A stretch of 64,000 nt of DNA from Paradesertivirga sp965650335 (GCA_965650335.1 CBFGOI010000006.1:1-64000); one strand, 5' to 3'. Positions 18,312-27,741 are shown, counted from the first letter of the stretch. The notes: generated by a model from the sequence alone, not told the origin. Made by a program: numbers and translations.

Positions 18312-19559
18312 ATGAAAAAATTCAGAATTTTATTTTCGCTTTTCTTGCTGGCTACTCTGTTATATGGTTGTAAAGAGGAATTTAGCAAACCCATTGATGG
18401 AAATGGAAACGCTCCAAAACCAATTATCAATCCTTCAGTGGAAAATGTATCTGGCGGAGCGGTAATCAGTTATACATTACCTGATGACCCGAACCTTTTA
18501 TATGTAAAAGCTGTATATCAGCGTAACGGTACAACGGTAGAATCAAAAGCTTCATATTTCAAAAACTACGTAGTTGTCGAAGGATTAGGAGATACCAAAG
18601 AACAGGATGTGATTTTATATGCTATAAGCCGGGCCGAAAAAGCCTCAGCGCCAGTGAGCGTAAAAATCAGTCCACTAGCTCCCTCTATTTCCCTTGTTCT
18701 GGAATCATTAGATATTGTGGAGTCATTTGGAGGCATGAGTGTGAAATTCGAGAACCCGGTATCTAATGCTAATCTGCCAAATAATATCGTCATTGGAGTG
18801 TTAGTATGGGATACCAATTTAAACGAGTGGCGAGATGTTGATGCGTATTATACGGGTCTTGAAAATGGTGTTTTTTCTGTGCGTGGATTACCATCAGTTG
18901 AACAGAAATTTGGCTTTTTTGTGAGAGATACATGGGGAAACAAGACTGAAATTATAGAGAAAGTGTTGACCCCAATTTATGAGGAAGAAATTGATGTTTC
19001 AAAAATCACCTATGCGAAAGGGAAATTTCCTGTTCCACAAGTAGCACCTCTTCCCAGTACGGGCGATCCGGTGCTTGAGCCAGGAAATCTTAGCTCATGG
19101 CCACTAGGTAATTTGTTTGACGGTAAAATCGGAAATAGTGGATTTCATACCAATGAAAGAAACCCTGTTCCAATTTGGATACCTATGGATTTAGGAGTAA
19201 CAGTTCAACTAAGCCGCTATAAAATATGGCAAAGGATGCATGACGATAATCATACGTATTTCTATAGCCATGGAAATCCTCATGAATGGGAAATATGGGG
19301 TACAAATACGCCAACAGATCCTAATAGTTGGCAATTGCTTGATCACCAAATCATGATAAAGCCTTCAGGGCTGCCGGTCGGGCAGGTTAATAATGATGAC
19401 GTGGAAATTGCTCGACTCGGTCATGAGTATGAGTTTCCAATTGGAACTCCTGCTGTGAGATATATTGCGTGGAAACATATTGATAGTTGGGCGGCCATAG
19501 AAGGTTCTACTGGCTTCCTCCACATGTCTGAAATGAAGTTATGGGGGCAAATTAAATAA
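18312..19559 (+). CDS. SusE-position surface lipoprotein (DUF4959/DUF5000-like)
   Basis: A 415-residue lipoprotein (lipobox LYGC, Cys20) in the usual place for a surface glycan-binding protein after susD. Layout by eye: an Ig-like domain (about 35-120, GGAVISYTLPDDPNLLYVKAVY), a second Ig-like domain (about 130-225) and a C-terminal discoidin-like beta-sandwich (about 255-415, with NLFDGKIGNSGFHT and MDLGVTVQLSRYKIWQR). This matches the DUF4959-DUF5126-DUF5000 architecture common behind SusD in Bacteroidota. It probably helps bind the target polysaccharide at the cell surface; no enzymatic residues are evident. Confidence 0.8.
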   Translation: MKKFRILFSLFLLATLLYGCKEEFSKPIDGNGNAPKPIINPSVENVSGGAVISYTLPDDPNLLYVKAVYQRNGTTVESKASYFKNYVVVEGLGDTKEQDVILYAISRAEKASAPVSVKISPLAPSISLVLESLDIVESFGGMSVKFENPVSNANLPNNIVIGVLVWDTNLNEWRDVDAYYTGLENGVFSVRGLPSVEQKFGFFVRDTWGNKTEIIEKVLTPIYEEEIDVSKITYAKGKFPVPQVAPLPSTGDPVLEPGNLSSWPLGNLFDGKIGNSGFHTNERNPVPIWIPMDLGVTVQLSRYKIWQRMHDDNHTYFYSHGNPHEWEIWGTNTPTDPNSWQLLDHQIMIKPSGLPVGQVNNDDVEIARLGHEYEFPIGTPAVRYIAWKHIDSWAAIEGSTGFLHMSEMKLWGQIK

Positions 19560-19582
19560 TCACAACATTAGATAAGACGATT

Positions 19583-20797
19583 ATGAGAGCGAATCATATT
19601 TTTAAATACTGTGTTCTTCTTATTCTCACAACAGGGCTTTTTGCCTCTTGTGAGAAAGGAGCACCTGAAGCGGAGTTTCTTAAAGGAGGCGAAACTATTT
19701 ATACTGGAAAGCCTGAAAGTTTAGAATCCTTCCCAGGATACAAACGGAATAAATTAACATGGGCTCTGGTTTCAGATCCTAAAATTAATAAGGTAAAGGT
19801 GTTTTGGAATAATCCGGCTTTGCCAGACGGTACAGTTCCTGGGCCAGGAGTTAGGAATCCCGGAAAGGATTCGGTAGTTATGGATATTCAAAGGACATCA
19901 GGCAACCAGTTAGTTGAAGTTATTATAGATCGTTTAGATGAAGGTGTTTATACTTTCGATGTGTATACATACGACAAGGATGGACATAGTTCTATAAAAT
20001 CAGAAGTAATTGGGGAAGTATATGCAGATACTTATCAAAGTTCTATTTCGAATAGACCCTTGGATTCTGCAGAATACCATACTACAACTAAAGAAGTGAA
20101 ACTTAAATGGTTTGGAGTTTCTCAACAAGCAAATGTTGTGGATGTTGAATATACAGATATCGCCGGTCAATTAAGAACTGTGCAAATAACTAAGGTTGTA
20201 TTTGACCCACGTAAACCCGGGGTGTTTTTGGACCGTAATGTGCTGCCAGATTATAAAGAGGGTACATCATTCAAATATAGAACCGGATATTTACCAACTT
20301 CAACTGCAATTGATGCTTTTTATACAGATTATCGAGAGGTTATGCCCACGTTATACGTACCACCTCCACCGCCACCATCAGGTCCTGCGAATTTAGCTTT
20401 AACTACTAAGGTAACTGCAAGTAGTTCAGCAACACAAGCGTTAACAGATGGAGATCGTTCCAATGCAGCTAAATGGCAGCCTAGTAGCGGTGAGCGCGCT
20501 GATCTGAACGTCTGGTTTTATGTGGATCTTGGTTCTTCGATGGATATTACAACAACTCAAGTGTATTTCACGAAAGATCCGAACAAAATTACTTACTACG
20601 AAGTATTAACAACCACGGAAGCGACTGTAGGTACAAGTACAAAGTGGAAAAGAGCTTTTATTAAATTTGGAGCCCCTGACGCAGAAGACAAAAATGTATT
20701 TAATAAACTTCAGGCAAGGTATGTCAAGGTAAATATTGGTCTGAGAGACGAAAGTTCTAATATTAATGTTTCAGAACTTGAAGTATATAATAAATAA
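19583..20797 (+). CDS. DUF4998-like lipoprotein with C-terminal discoidin-like domain
   Basis: A 404-residue lipoprotein (LFASC, Cys23). The N-terminal part (about 40-240) contains tandem Ig-like segments; SFPGYKRNKLTWALVSDPKINKVKVFW and RTGYLPTSTAIDAFYTDY are typical of DUF4998 proteins. A proline-rich linker (PPPPPPSGP, about 255-263) leads to an F5/8-type C domain (NLALTTKVTASSS, LTDGDRSNAAKWQP, NVWFYVDLGSSMDI, ending in VSELEVYNK). Both features fit a surface glycan-binding protein with a flexible arm. It is the last gene of the susCD operon, followed within 50 bases by a terminator. Confidence 0.75.
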   Translation: MRANHIFKYCVLLILTTGLFASCEKGAPEAEFLKGGETIYTGKPESLESFPGYKRNKLTWALVSDPKINKVKVFWNNPALPDGTVPGPGVRNPGKDSVVMDIQRTSGNQLVEVIIDRLDEGVYTFDVYTYDKDGHSSIKSEVIGEVYADTYQSSISNRPLDSAEYHTTTKEVKLKWFGVSQQANVVDVEYTDIAGQLRTVQITKVVFDPRKPGVFLDRNVLPDYKEGTSFKYRTGYLPTSTAIDAFYTDYREVMPTLYVPPPPPPSGPANLALTTKVTASSSATQALTDGDRSNAAKWQPSSGERADLNVWFYVDLGSSMDITTTQVYFTKDPNKITYYEVLTTTEATVGTSTKWKRAFIKFGAPDAEDKNVFNKLQARYVKVNIGLRDESSNINVSELEVYNK

Positions 20798-20839
20798 GTT
20801 CTTTAAAATAGGGCTATAACTGTTGGACGTTAAACGATT

Positions 20840-20887
20840 AAGGCCATAAGATTGAAGGTATAATAGCTTCAGTTTTGTGGCCTTTTT
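20840..20887 (+). terminator. Rho-independent terminator after the susCD operon
   Basis: AAGGCCA (20840-20846) pairs with TGGCCTT (20878-20884), followed by TTT. An inner stem (TGAAG with CTTCA) extends the hairpin. It separates the DUF4998 lipoprotein from the next gene. Confidence 0.7.
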
Positions 20888-20909
20888 AATTCACCTATTG
20901 CTTTAAGAA

Positions 20910-22382
20910 ATGAAATTTAATTACCATGTTATGAAACTTAATTTTCCCTCAAAAATTTTTTCAGCAATCGTTCTTTTACTTATTTTCAACCTTGGATGTA
21001 AGAAAAAAGCCGCTATTACTAATGAAGAATCGCTTGTTAAAGTAGAAAAAGTAACATTACTGACAGCTTTTCCTGGAAAAAACCGGGTAAAACTCTCCTG
21101 GAAAATTTCACCTGATGCAGGAATTACAAAATGCCGTGTTTATTGGAATACAGAGCTTAAGTGGGTGGATGTTGCTGTGAATTCCGGAAAGACGGATATG
21201 GAGGTGATAGTAAATAATTTAGTAGAGAATAATTATGTTTTTTCAGTTTCTGCATATAATGCAGCTGGTAATTCTTCCGAGAAAGTAAGTGTAAGCGAAC
21301 ATTCTTATGGTGATATCTACGAAGGTTCTTTGAAAAACCGCACGTTAAAAAGTGTTGCTGTTAATAAAAACGCCTTAACCGCTATGATTAGCTGGGACAG
21401 TGCCGAAACTGGGCTATTGCACTCAGAAGTGAAATATACGGATGCTTTTGCGACTGAACATTTCGTGAAAGTTCTGCCAGCCTCTGAAAATACAACTTTA
21501 GAAAATTTTGAGGCCGGGCGCAAATTCGAATATCGAACTCTTTATCTTCCAGATACTCTGGCCATTGATACTTTTTATACAGCGTTTAATGAGGTAACCG
21601 TAACTTCTCAGCCAGATGATGAGCTGGCTTATAGAACCCTTGTCAGGCTTAATGCTGACGGCCCCGGAAATACTTACCAATTACTTGGTAGTATATTGGG
21701 TGGTTCTCCTGAAGAAACTCCAGATTGCAGGCACCCCGAATTTGGCCCTCATATTACTGAAGAATTCGATGCGAATCTAAATAAAAACGTTTTCGCATTT
21801 TTTGCCCATGTAACTCCCGATGATGATCGCTGCGGGGCTACCGACAGGCAACGTACTGAAATAAAGACCTATGGTTCTTCGCCGAGCAATGTAAAAGCAT
21901 TTAATGGCGACGAAATGCTTTTTAAATGGAATTTTAAACTGGCTGCCGCTTTTAAACCTTCCTCGAGCTTTACTCATATTCACCAGATAAAGGCTGGAGA
22001 TGGAACAAACGATGGTTCGCCATTAATTACGATAACACCCAGATATGGAAGCCCCAATAAATTAGAGATTATTCATACAGGCAATACCAGCGGTTCTACT
22101 TTAGGAAAAGTAAAAATAGTAGAGCTGGCTCCTTTTGAAGATACTTGGATAGAAGCAACCGAAAAAATAAAATTTTGTGCTAATGGTACTTATGAGCTTG
22201 TTTTGAAAAGGGTGAGTGATGGAGCCGTCTTATTGTCTTATTCTTCTGCTAGCATGGATTTGTGGCGTGCCGAGGCAACCTTTATTCGACCTAAATGGGG
22301 GATTTATCGAAGCCTCAACGACTCCGGTCGTTTACGGGATGAAAAAGTCTTGTTTGCTGATTTTATAATTGGTAAAAAGTGA
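20910..22382 (+). CDS. Lipoprotein with DUF4998-like N-terminus and lyase-like jelly roll
   Basis: A 490-residue lipoprotein. A start at the second Met (20931, MKLNFPSKIF) gives a compact signal with lipobox NLGC. Residues about 40-235 repeat the Ig-like pattern of the preceding lipoprotein (LLTAFPGKNRVKLSWKIS, YRTLYLPDTLAIDTFYTAF). From about 240 the protein changes to a beta-jelly-roll with GATDRQRTEIKTYG, SFTHIHQIKAGDG, SPLITITPR and FIRPKWGIYRSL. The Arg-Glu pair, the HIHQIK strand and the RPKWGIYRS strand recall PL7/PL18/PL20-type concanavalin-like lyases, possibly glucuronan lyase relatives. Catalysis is inferred, not shown. It would be a cell-surface enzyme with its own binding module. 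Confidence 0.6.
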   Translation: MKFNYHVMKLNFPSKIFSAIVLLLIFNLGCKKKAAITNEESLVKVEKVTLLTAFPGKNRVKLSWKISPDAGITKCRVYWNTELKWVDVAVNSGKTDMEVIVNNLVENNYVFSVSAYNAAGNSSEKVSVSEHSYGDIYEGSLKNRTLKSVAVNKNALTAMISWDSAETGLLHSEVKYTDAFATEHFVKVLPASENTTLENFEAGRKFEYRTLYLPDTLAIDTFYTAFNEVTVTSQPDDELAYRTLVRLNADGPGNTYQLLGSILGGSPEETPDCRHPEFGPHITEEFDANLNKNVFAFFAHVTPDDDRCGATDRQRTEIKTYGSSPSNVKAFNGDEMLFKWNFKLAAAFKPSSSFTHIHQIKAGDGTNDGSPLITITPRYGSPNKLEIIHTGNTSGSTLGKVKIVELAPFEDTWIEATEKIKFCANGTYELVLKRVSDGAVLLSYSSASMDLWRAEATFIRPKWGIYRSLNDSGRLRDEKVLFADFIIGKK

Positions 22383-22775
22383 TAATACATTTAAGTTTGT
22401 TTTCACAGAGCGCAATGTCCTAGCTTATGTAAATCTTTGATCTACATAACCTCGTTAAGATTCTGAACCCTACCATCCAGATCTACCCCGGACAGACAAG
22501 ATGAGAAGCTCTTATTGGTTTTTTTAAGCCTGTTCTCTTAGCTAACGATCTTTATCACAAGACATTGCTTATCTGTACCTATATCTAATTTTCGAGGCCT
22601 TATTCAGCCCCCATATCGCACCATTAAACGGGATGGGCGATTTTGGCCATTTCCCGCCTTGTTAACTGTCGAATGATAACATTGTATAGTAATTTAATAT
22701 CAAGTTGATTATTTTCAATAATGTAATTATAATCAATTATTTATTATCACTAACTTAACTGATCAATTTATGTGA
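22383..22775. other. Convergent noncoding gap
   Basis: 393 bases between the convergent lyase-like lipoprotein and PL6 genes. No gene-like frame and no hairpin with a T-run strong enough to call. It contains the left arm (22399-22412) of a 14-bp inverted repeat whose partner is upstream of the PL6 gene. The last 100 bases are very A+T-rich. Confidence 0.5.
22399..22412 (+). repeat. Left arm of 14-bp inverted repeat flanking the PL6 gene
   Basis: GTTTTCACAGAGCG here is the exact reverse complement of CGCTCTGTGAAAAC at 24574-24587. The two arms enclose the reverse-strand PL6 gene and both its flanks (2.2 kb). Confidence 0.5.
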
Positions 22776-24248
22776 TTACCAGGGTACACCTACAAAATCC
22801 GGGTCGTGTGACTTTAGTCTAACTTGGATCCAGGCCGGTGCAATATCGTCCTGATAAGATGGTTTTACGTTCATCTTTGGAATCTCTGCTCTTTTATTTT
22901 GAAGGGTACCGGGCCCCTCTTTAATGAAGCCATCAGGTAAATGAACAAAAGCTGGATTCGTAACCAGCTTCCCGTTTATCCGATTATTAGAATATGTAAA
23001 AGAGCTATTTAGGATTACCTCGTCTTCAATTTCCATTGATGCATTGCTTCCTTTATTGCTTACAATAATATTGTTTCTAAATATGCCGTATGGAGGCATA
23101 ACTCGCGGAGGTTCCATGGCAGGATTTTTTCCTGCGCCTATCTTTACTCCCTTATCGCAGTTAACAATGATATTGTTTTCAATCACTGCATCTTTGACCT
23201 GATCATAAAATGTTAGTTTATGCGGAACTGTATTGCCGTACTCAATTTGAATTGCCTGCGAATTAATCGGAAGGTTTAGAAAATAATTATTTCTTACTAT
23301 TTGTCTTTCTCCAATCACACGAACCCCATTACATCTTGAACTGGTCCTTTCAAGAGTGTTAATAAAAAAGTTCCCTTCTACAAGGCCATCATGCCCATGG
23401 CGCAAAGTAAGTGCCCCATCCGAATTCAGGAAAGTGTTATGCCGAAAGATATTGTGGCCGCTTTTGCTGGAGATTATTTCCGACTCACCGTCGCAACGTT
23501 CAAAAACACAATTTTCTAAAATTGTATGGCTGCTGGAGAGTGAGTAACCGCTTGTGCTGATCCTAACGGTTTCGAAGCCATTGCCTGCACCAGGATCTTT
23601 AAAATAGCCGAAATATACATGGTGGATGGTATGATCGTTCCGTGCAGGAGCGGCCCTTACAACTTCCAGCATCATGCCGGGCGTATCTTTAGCTCTCAGA
23701 ACACAATAGCCAACTTCATTAAAAGTACCCATTATACCTATCAGTCGGGTATCTTTTCCACTCCCCAGGTTCCATCCTGTAATGGCACTGTTTATAAAGC
23801 GAGAATGGCTTGAGGTTAATGTGAAATTTACAGGATTGGTACTCGTTCCCTCCTTAAAATAAAATCCGTCGACAGTAATATATTTACCACCAATTACCCA
23901 TTGAGAATTGCCATTAATGATAACGTTTCCACGGCTTTCGGGAATTATTGTAATAGGCTGTTCGGCCGTTCCGCTTTTTGAGAAAGTAATATTTCCTGAA
24001 TAGGTTCCATTCTTTAACTGTATTACATCGCCCGGGATAGCTTTATTAGCAGCGGTTACAAACTCCGCCCAGTTAGAGCAAAAGATAACCTTTTTGCCCG
24101 TAGGGATTAGTTTCTGATTTATTTGGCTGTCATTTCTAAAGGTGCCTGAGGGTTTGTTAACGCCACAGCCCAGCGTCAAAATAGATAGGAGCAACAGTGT
24201 ATTCTTTATAAATAGCTTGGATGCTTCTTTAGAAAATAATGATCTCAT
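22776..24248 (-). CDS. PL6 family polysaccharide lyase (chondroitinase B/alginate lyase type)
   Basis: A 490-residue right-handed beta-helix lyase with a lipoprotein-type signal (LSILTLGC, Cys28). It begins with the family pattern AIPGDVIQLKNGTY and SGTAEQPITI. The conserved core is NGFETVRISTSGYS, FERCDGESEIISSKSGHN and ALTLRHGHDGLVEGNFF. By comparison with chondroitinase B, the Bronsted base Lys is about 262 and the acid Arg about 283; the Glu-rich GESEI strand would bind calcium. Known PL6 members degrade alginate or dermatan sulfate by beta-elimination; the substrate here is not readable. It is the only reverse-strand gene between susCD and the GH28-like gene and is bracketed by an inverted repeat. 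Confidence 0.9.
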   Translation of the reverse strand: MRSLFSKEASKLFIKNTLLLLSILTLGCGVNKPSGTFRNDSQINQKLIPTGKKVIFCSNWAEFVTAANKAIPGDVIQLKNGTYSGNITFSKSGTAEQPITIIPESRGNVIINGNSQWVIGGKYITVDGFYFKEGTSTNPVNFTLTSSHSRFINSAITGWNLGSGKDTRLIGIMGTFNEVGYCVLRAKDTPGMMLEVVRAAPARNDHTIHHVYFGYFKDPGAGNGFETVRISTSGYSLSSSHTILENCVFERCDGESEIISSKSGHNIFRHNTFLNSDGALTLRHGHDGLVEGNFFINTLERTSSRCNGVRVIGERQIVRNNYFLNLPINSQAIQIEYGNTVPHKLTFYDQVKDAVIENNIIVNCDKGVKIGAGKNPAMEPPRVMPPYGIFRNNIIVSNKGSNASMEIEDEVILNSSFTYSNNRINGKLVTNPAFVHLPDGFIKEGPGTLQNKRAEIPKMNVKPSYQDDIAPAWIQVRLKSHDPDFVGVPW

Positions 24249-24573
24249 ATGTATATAATAATTTACATTCTATGGTTTGTACTGCTTAGTTTTTTTACCC
24301 TTTTTATCAATACCGAAAAATATACCCTTAAATAGCTTGTTGGTAATCTTAATTTTTATCAATCATTTATATAGCAATCAAGTATAACGTTATTTGGTAT
24401 AAAGGAATGCAGGAAAATTGGCCCGTTGATCAACCAGATATTCCACTTTATGAATGGCCGGTAAACTGAAAAAACGGCCTGGAAACAGCCAGTCAGTAAA
24501 ATGTAAATTGACTCGATATGTTCTATTAGCATGTTAATCAACTGTATATTCATTTTAGCTAAAAGGTTCTTTC

Positions 24574-24587
24574 CGCTCTGTGAAAAC
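24574..24587 (-). repeat. Right arm of 14-bp inverted repeat flanking the PL6 gene
   Basis: CGCTCTGTGAAAAC, the exact reverse complement of 22399-22412. A related but diverged string (TTCTTTCGCTCTGTTTAAAC) occurs at about 27730-27749, at the start of the gene debris. Confidence 0.5.
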
Positions 24588-24617
24588 CTATATCTTTAAG
24601 AATACTTACCTCTGCAA

Positions 24618-24632
24618 ACCAATGGCATTGGT
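24618..24632 (+). promoter_or_regulatory. Perfect palindrome before the GH28-like gene
   Basis: ACCAATG-G-CATTGGT is a perfect 7+1+7 inverted repeat ending 26 bases before the ATG at 24659. Its position fits an operator or a 5' leader hairpin. The ACCAAT half resembles the ACCAAT segments at 3291 and 12783. Confidence 0.35.
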
Positions 24633-24658
24633 GACGATTTATAAATCCTTAAGTTATT

Positions 24659-27600
24659 ATGAATAAGTTTTTATCGCTGACCTTTACAGCCATGATTTCT
24701 CTGTCAGTGCATGTATTAGCGGCAAAGTCTGGAACAGAAATTACCTTTGGCAAAAATGCCACTCACCTTGCTAAAATTACAAAAGATAGTGTAGTCGTTA
24801 TTACAGGCAGTACATACCTATTTACGGTCGATACCCCTGAAGATGAAGGCTTAGTGTCAACTAAAATCGGGGTTAAGCAACTTTTGCTCCAAATTAGTTC
24901 TACGGATGGTTCAATTCAACAATATAAGATTATTAACAGGGAAGGTATTACCAAAACAGATGCCGATCTTGTAAATGGCGACCGTTTAATAGTAACATCA
25001 CAGGATGGAAAAAGAAATAAAACCTATCACATTGCAGTACAACGAATGGCACTTGCTGGTCAGCTGCGTTTGGAACAACAAACGGTAACTCTTAATGCTA
25101 AAAGCGATTTAATACTTTACTTCACGGCAGGTCAGAGAAGTCCTAATACAACAGTTAAAATATATCTGCCACCTGGAGTAGATGCTACTCCAGATAATAC
25201 CACTGTTAATGTAATTGGTCGTGGAGATGTAAAGCTAAAAGATCTTGCCACGCAATCTATTGGCCGTGTAGGCTCAAATTATAAATATAAAAAAGTAGGA
25301 AATTTCGGAATATCAAAATCTCCTGATGGCGGTTCAACGCTTTTGTTTAGGCACCTGGATTTAAGACCCGCAAACGGCACGGATCTTAAGATAGTAATTA
25401 GTGGGGTAAAGTTTAATAACGTTGGAACTTATCCATTCAGCGCTACTTATACTACATCCGAACCCGAGGTTCTTACAAGTGCAGGCACGGGGTCTGAAAC
25501 AACAGCAGTTATAGTCACACGTACTGTTTCGGATTTTGAAAGAGTAATAGATAGAGAACTTCAATATAGAGAAACATCAACTACATATACCACTGTAAAC
25601 TTTAAATGGAATGCCGCTTCCGCCTCAAATATTCAATTAATGCAGTCTCTGGATAAGGGCAAGAGCTGGAGAACTTCGCAGGCAAAAATTGAAGCTAAAG
25701 CCTTTACTGCAACTGTTTCAGGCTTAGAGCCGAACAAACTTTATTTTTTCAGACTATTAATTAAGGAAGGCGAAAATAAAGGATTTTCGAATACCGTCCG
25801 GTTTTATTCGGGAAAGATGGACCTGAAGAGTTTAGGTGTTAACGGTGAGGGTAAACAGGACGATACTCGAAAAATAAATGAAGCTATTGCATATCTTAAC
25901 CAGCTTGGCGGCGGTACTCTTCTTTTTAGTGATGGTATTTATAATGTTCGCACTATTCATCTTAAAAGCAATGTTTATCTCTATGTAGATAAAGGGGCCA
26001 CAATTAAAGCAATAAAGGGAGCAGATGCGCCGGAGTCGACCTGGTTCAGCGACAGAAAATATCGTTCAGGTCTTTCGCCAACCGATCCGGGACCATATGT
26101 AAATCCGGAAAATTGGCTTACAAAACAAGATGTGGGGCATACGTTCTTTAGAAATGCCATGTTTTTCGGTGAAAGACTGGATAATGTTAAGATAATAGGA
26201 AACGGGCGTATTTCCGGTGACGGGAATTTAGTGACCGGTGATAAAGTGATGAATAATGCTCCTGATAATCGGGCTGATAAAATGTTTGCTTTAAAACTTT
26301 GTACCAATCTTGAAATAGGGGGGCTTTATCGCCAGGAAGATCTCTGGTACGATCCTAACAAAGATGAACCATATTATATAGCTAATAACGGCGCGAAAAT
26401 ATTTGATACAAATAACATGTTAAATATTGATAGGGCAGGTCACTTTGTGCTATTGGCCACAGGTACTGATAATATCAATGTACACAATACATATTTTGGT
26501 CGAAATAGCACATCGAATGTTCGTGATATCTATGATTTTATGGCCTGTAATAATGTTACGGTTACGAATGTTTATTGTAAGGTAAGTTCTGATGATATCG
26601 TAAAACCCGGATCTGATTGTTCTCTCGGGTTTACCCGTCCGGCACAACATTTTATGGTCAGAAATATTATTGGCGATACTAATTGTAATTTATTTCAGAT
26701 TGGATCGGAAACTGCCGATAATATAATGGATGCTCATGTAGACAATATTTACGTGCTTGGTGCTAATAAAGCGGGTTTCTCCATTTCAACCAATGATGGT
26801 GCCCACATAAAGGATGTACATCTTAATTGTGGCCATACAGGGACAATTCATTCACGTTCAAAAATGTATAGAACTACGACGCCATTTTTTATTTCCATAT
26901 CAAATCGTGGCCGTATTCTGGGCGCAAATGTTAGCCGTCATAAATTTGATGACAATGGCGTTAGGCATGACGAGCTGTTGGTAAATAATGTAAATATCGG
27001 AGTAGTTGAAAATATCATAATTAACGGTGTTGATGTTTTTGAAGTCTATGGTGGAAGTTCTTACGGAGATGCAGATAAAAGATGGAAACCTTTTGATGGT
27101 AAGCAAAAAAGGGCAACCCCTGTTGTTGCAGGTTATAGCCTTCCTGATCCTTTAGTAGTGGAAGGCGGCTTGAATTTTAAATTACCCAATGGTCTACGTA
27201 CCGGCTACATTAAAAATATTGTTTTTAATGATGTACATGTTCTTGTGAAAGGTGGAAATCCGCTCTCTGATAAAGGAAACGTACCTCCTGAACTGGGAGT
27301 AGGTCAGTATAATGTTTCAAACCTTAATGTTCAGCCTTCGTACGGCTTGTGGGCGAGACATGTAAAAGAGCTTACGGTAAAAAATAGCACATTTGGTTTT
27401 GAAAAGCCTGATAGCAGGTATGTTGTATTTCTTGATGATGTTGTAGGAGCACAACTATCAGGATTAAAAATGCTAAAGTCTAAGGATAACAATTCGTTAA
27501 TCGCGTTAAAAAATTCCTTTAAAATTGATGTTGATAATGTTCTTTATTATAACGAGAAGCTAGAAAATGGTTTTGAGACATTGCCATCTGTTAAAAACTT

Positions 27601-27664
27601 GAATAGTGAAGTGTTATTGGAAATTGGAAAGGGCAATATCTCAAATATTATTAACCCAAAATAA
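24659..27664 (+). CDS. Large GH28-like beta-helix protein with N-terminal beta domains
   Basis: A 1001-residue secreted protein. After the signal peptide (ISLSVHVLAA) residues about 25-300 form beta-rich domains of unknown type, and about 310-385 look like fibronectin III (TVNFKWNAASASNIQLMQSLDKGKSWR, LEPNKLYFFRLLIKEG). The catalytic beta-helix begins at about 388 (LKSLGVNGEGKQDDTRKINEAIAYL, the classical pectate-lyase/GH28 entry). Candidate catalytic Asp pair is VSSDDIVKPGSDC (about 645-646), followed by TNCNLFQIGSET where polygalacturonases have the GxxIGS strand. Likely role is hydrolysis of a uronic acid or related backbone. The N-terminal 390 residues are unusual for GH28, and the active site deviates enough that substrate is open. 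Confidence 0.7.
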   Translation: MNKFLSLTFTAMISLSVHVLAAKSGTEITFGKNATHLAKITKDSVVVITGSTYLFTVDTPEDEGLVSTKIGVKQLLLQISSTDGSIQQYKIINREGITKTDADLVNGDRLIVTSQDGKRNKTYHIAVQRMALAGQLRLEQQTVTLNAKSDLILYFTAGQRSPNTTVKIYLPPGVDATPDNTTVNVIGRGDVKLKDLATQSIGRVGSNYKYKKVGNFGISKSPDGGSTLLFRHLDLRPANGTDLKIVISGVKFNNVGTYPFSATYTTSEPEVLTSAGTGSETTAVIVTRTVSDFERVIDRELQYRETSTTYTTVNFKWNAASASNIQLMQSLDKGKSWRTSQAKIEAKAFTATVSGLEPNKLYFFRLLIKEGENKGFSNTVRFYSGKMDLKSLGVNGEGKQDDTRKINEAIAYLNQLGGGTLLFSDGIYNVRTIHLKSNVYLYVDKGATIKAIKGADAPESTWFSDRKYRSGLSPTDPGPYVNPENWLTKQDVGHTFFRNAMFFGERLDNVKIIGNGRISGDGNLVTGDKVMNNAPDNRADKMFALKLCTNLEIGGLYRQEDLWYDPNKDEPYYIANNGAKIFDTNNMLNIDRAGHFVLLATGTDNINVHNTYFGRNSTSNVRDIYDFMACNNVTVTNVYCKVSSDDIVKPGSDCSLGFTRPAQHFMVRNIIGDTNCNLFQIGSETADNIMDAHVDNIYVLGANKAGFSISTNDGAHIKDVHLNCGHTGTIHSRSKMYRTTTPFFISISNRGRILGANVSRHKFDDNGVRHDELLVNNVNIGVVENIIINGVDVFEVYGGSSYGDADKRWKPFDGKQKRATPVVAGYSLPDPLVVEGGLNFKLPNGLRTGYIKNIVFNDVHVLVKGGNPLSDKGNVPPELGVGQYNVSNLNVQPSYGLWARHVKELTVKNSTFGFEKPDSRYVVFLDDVVGAQLSGLKMLKSKDNNSLIALKNSFKIDVDNVLYYNEKLENGFETLPSVKNLNSEVLLEIGKGNISNIINPK

Positions 27665-27741
27665 AAGGTTGATATATCAAGGGCATTGTCGTGGGAATTG
27701 CTAGCTTTTTGTAGCATCTTCCTCAAATTTCTTTCGCTCTG

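Larger units (their letters stand above)
24249..24658. promoter_or_regulatory. Divergent promoter region between PL6 and GH28-like genes
   Basis: 410 bases without a credible gene. It contains the right arm of the 14-bp inverted repeat (24574-24587) and a perfect 15-bp palindrome (24618-24632) 26 bases before the GH28-like start. Promoters for both divergent genes should lie here; none could be assigned with confidence. Confidence 0.45.

Noticed and set aside
24359..24553. 64-codon reverse frame in the PL6/GH28-like gap
   Set aside because: Short, no recognisable features, lies in the expected promoter region.
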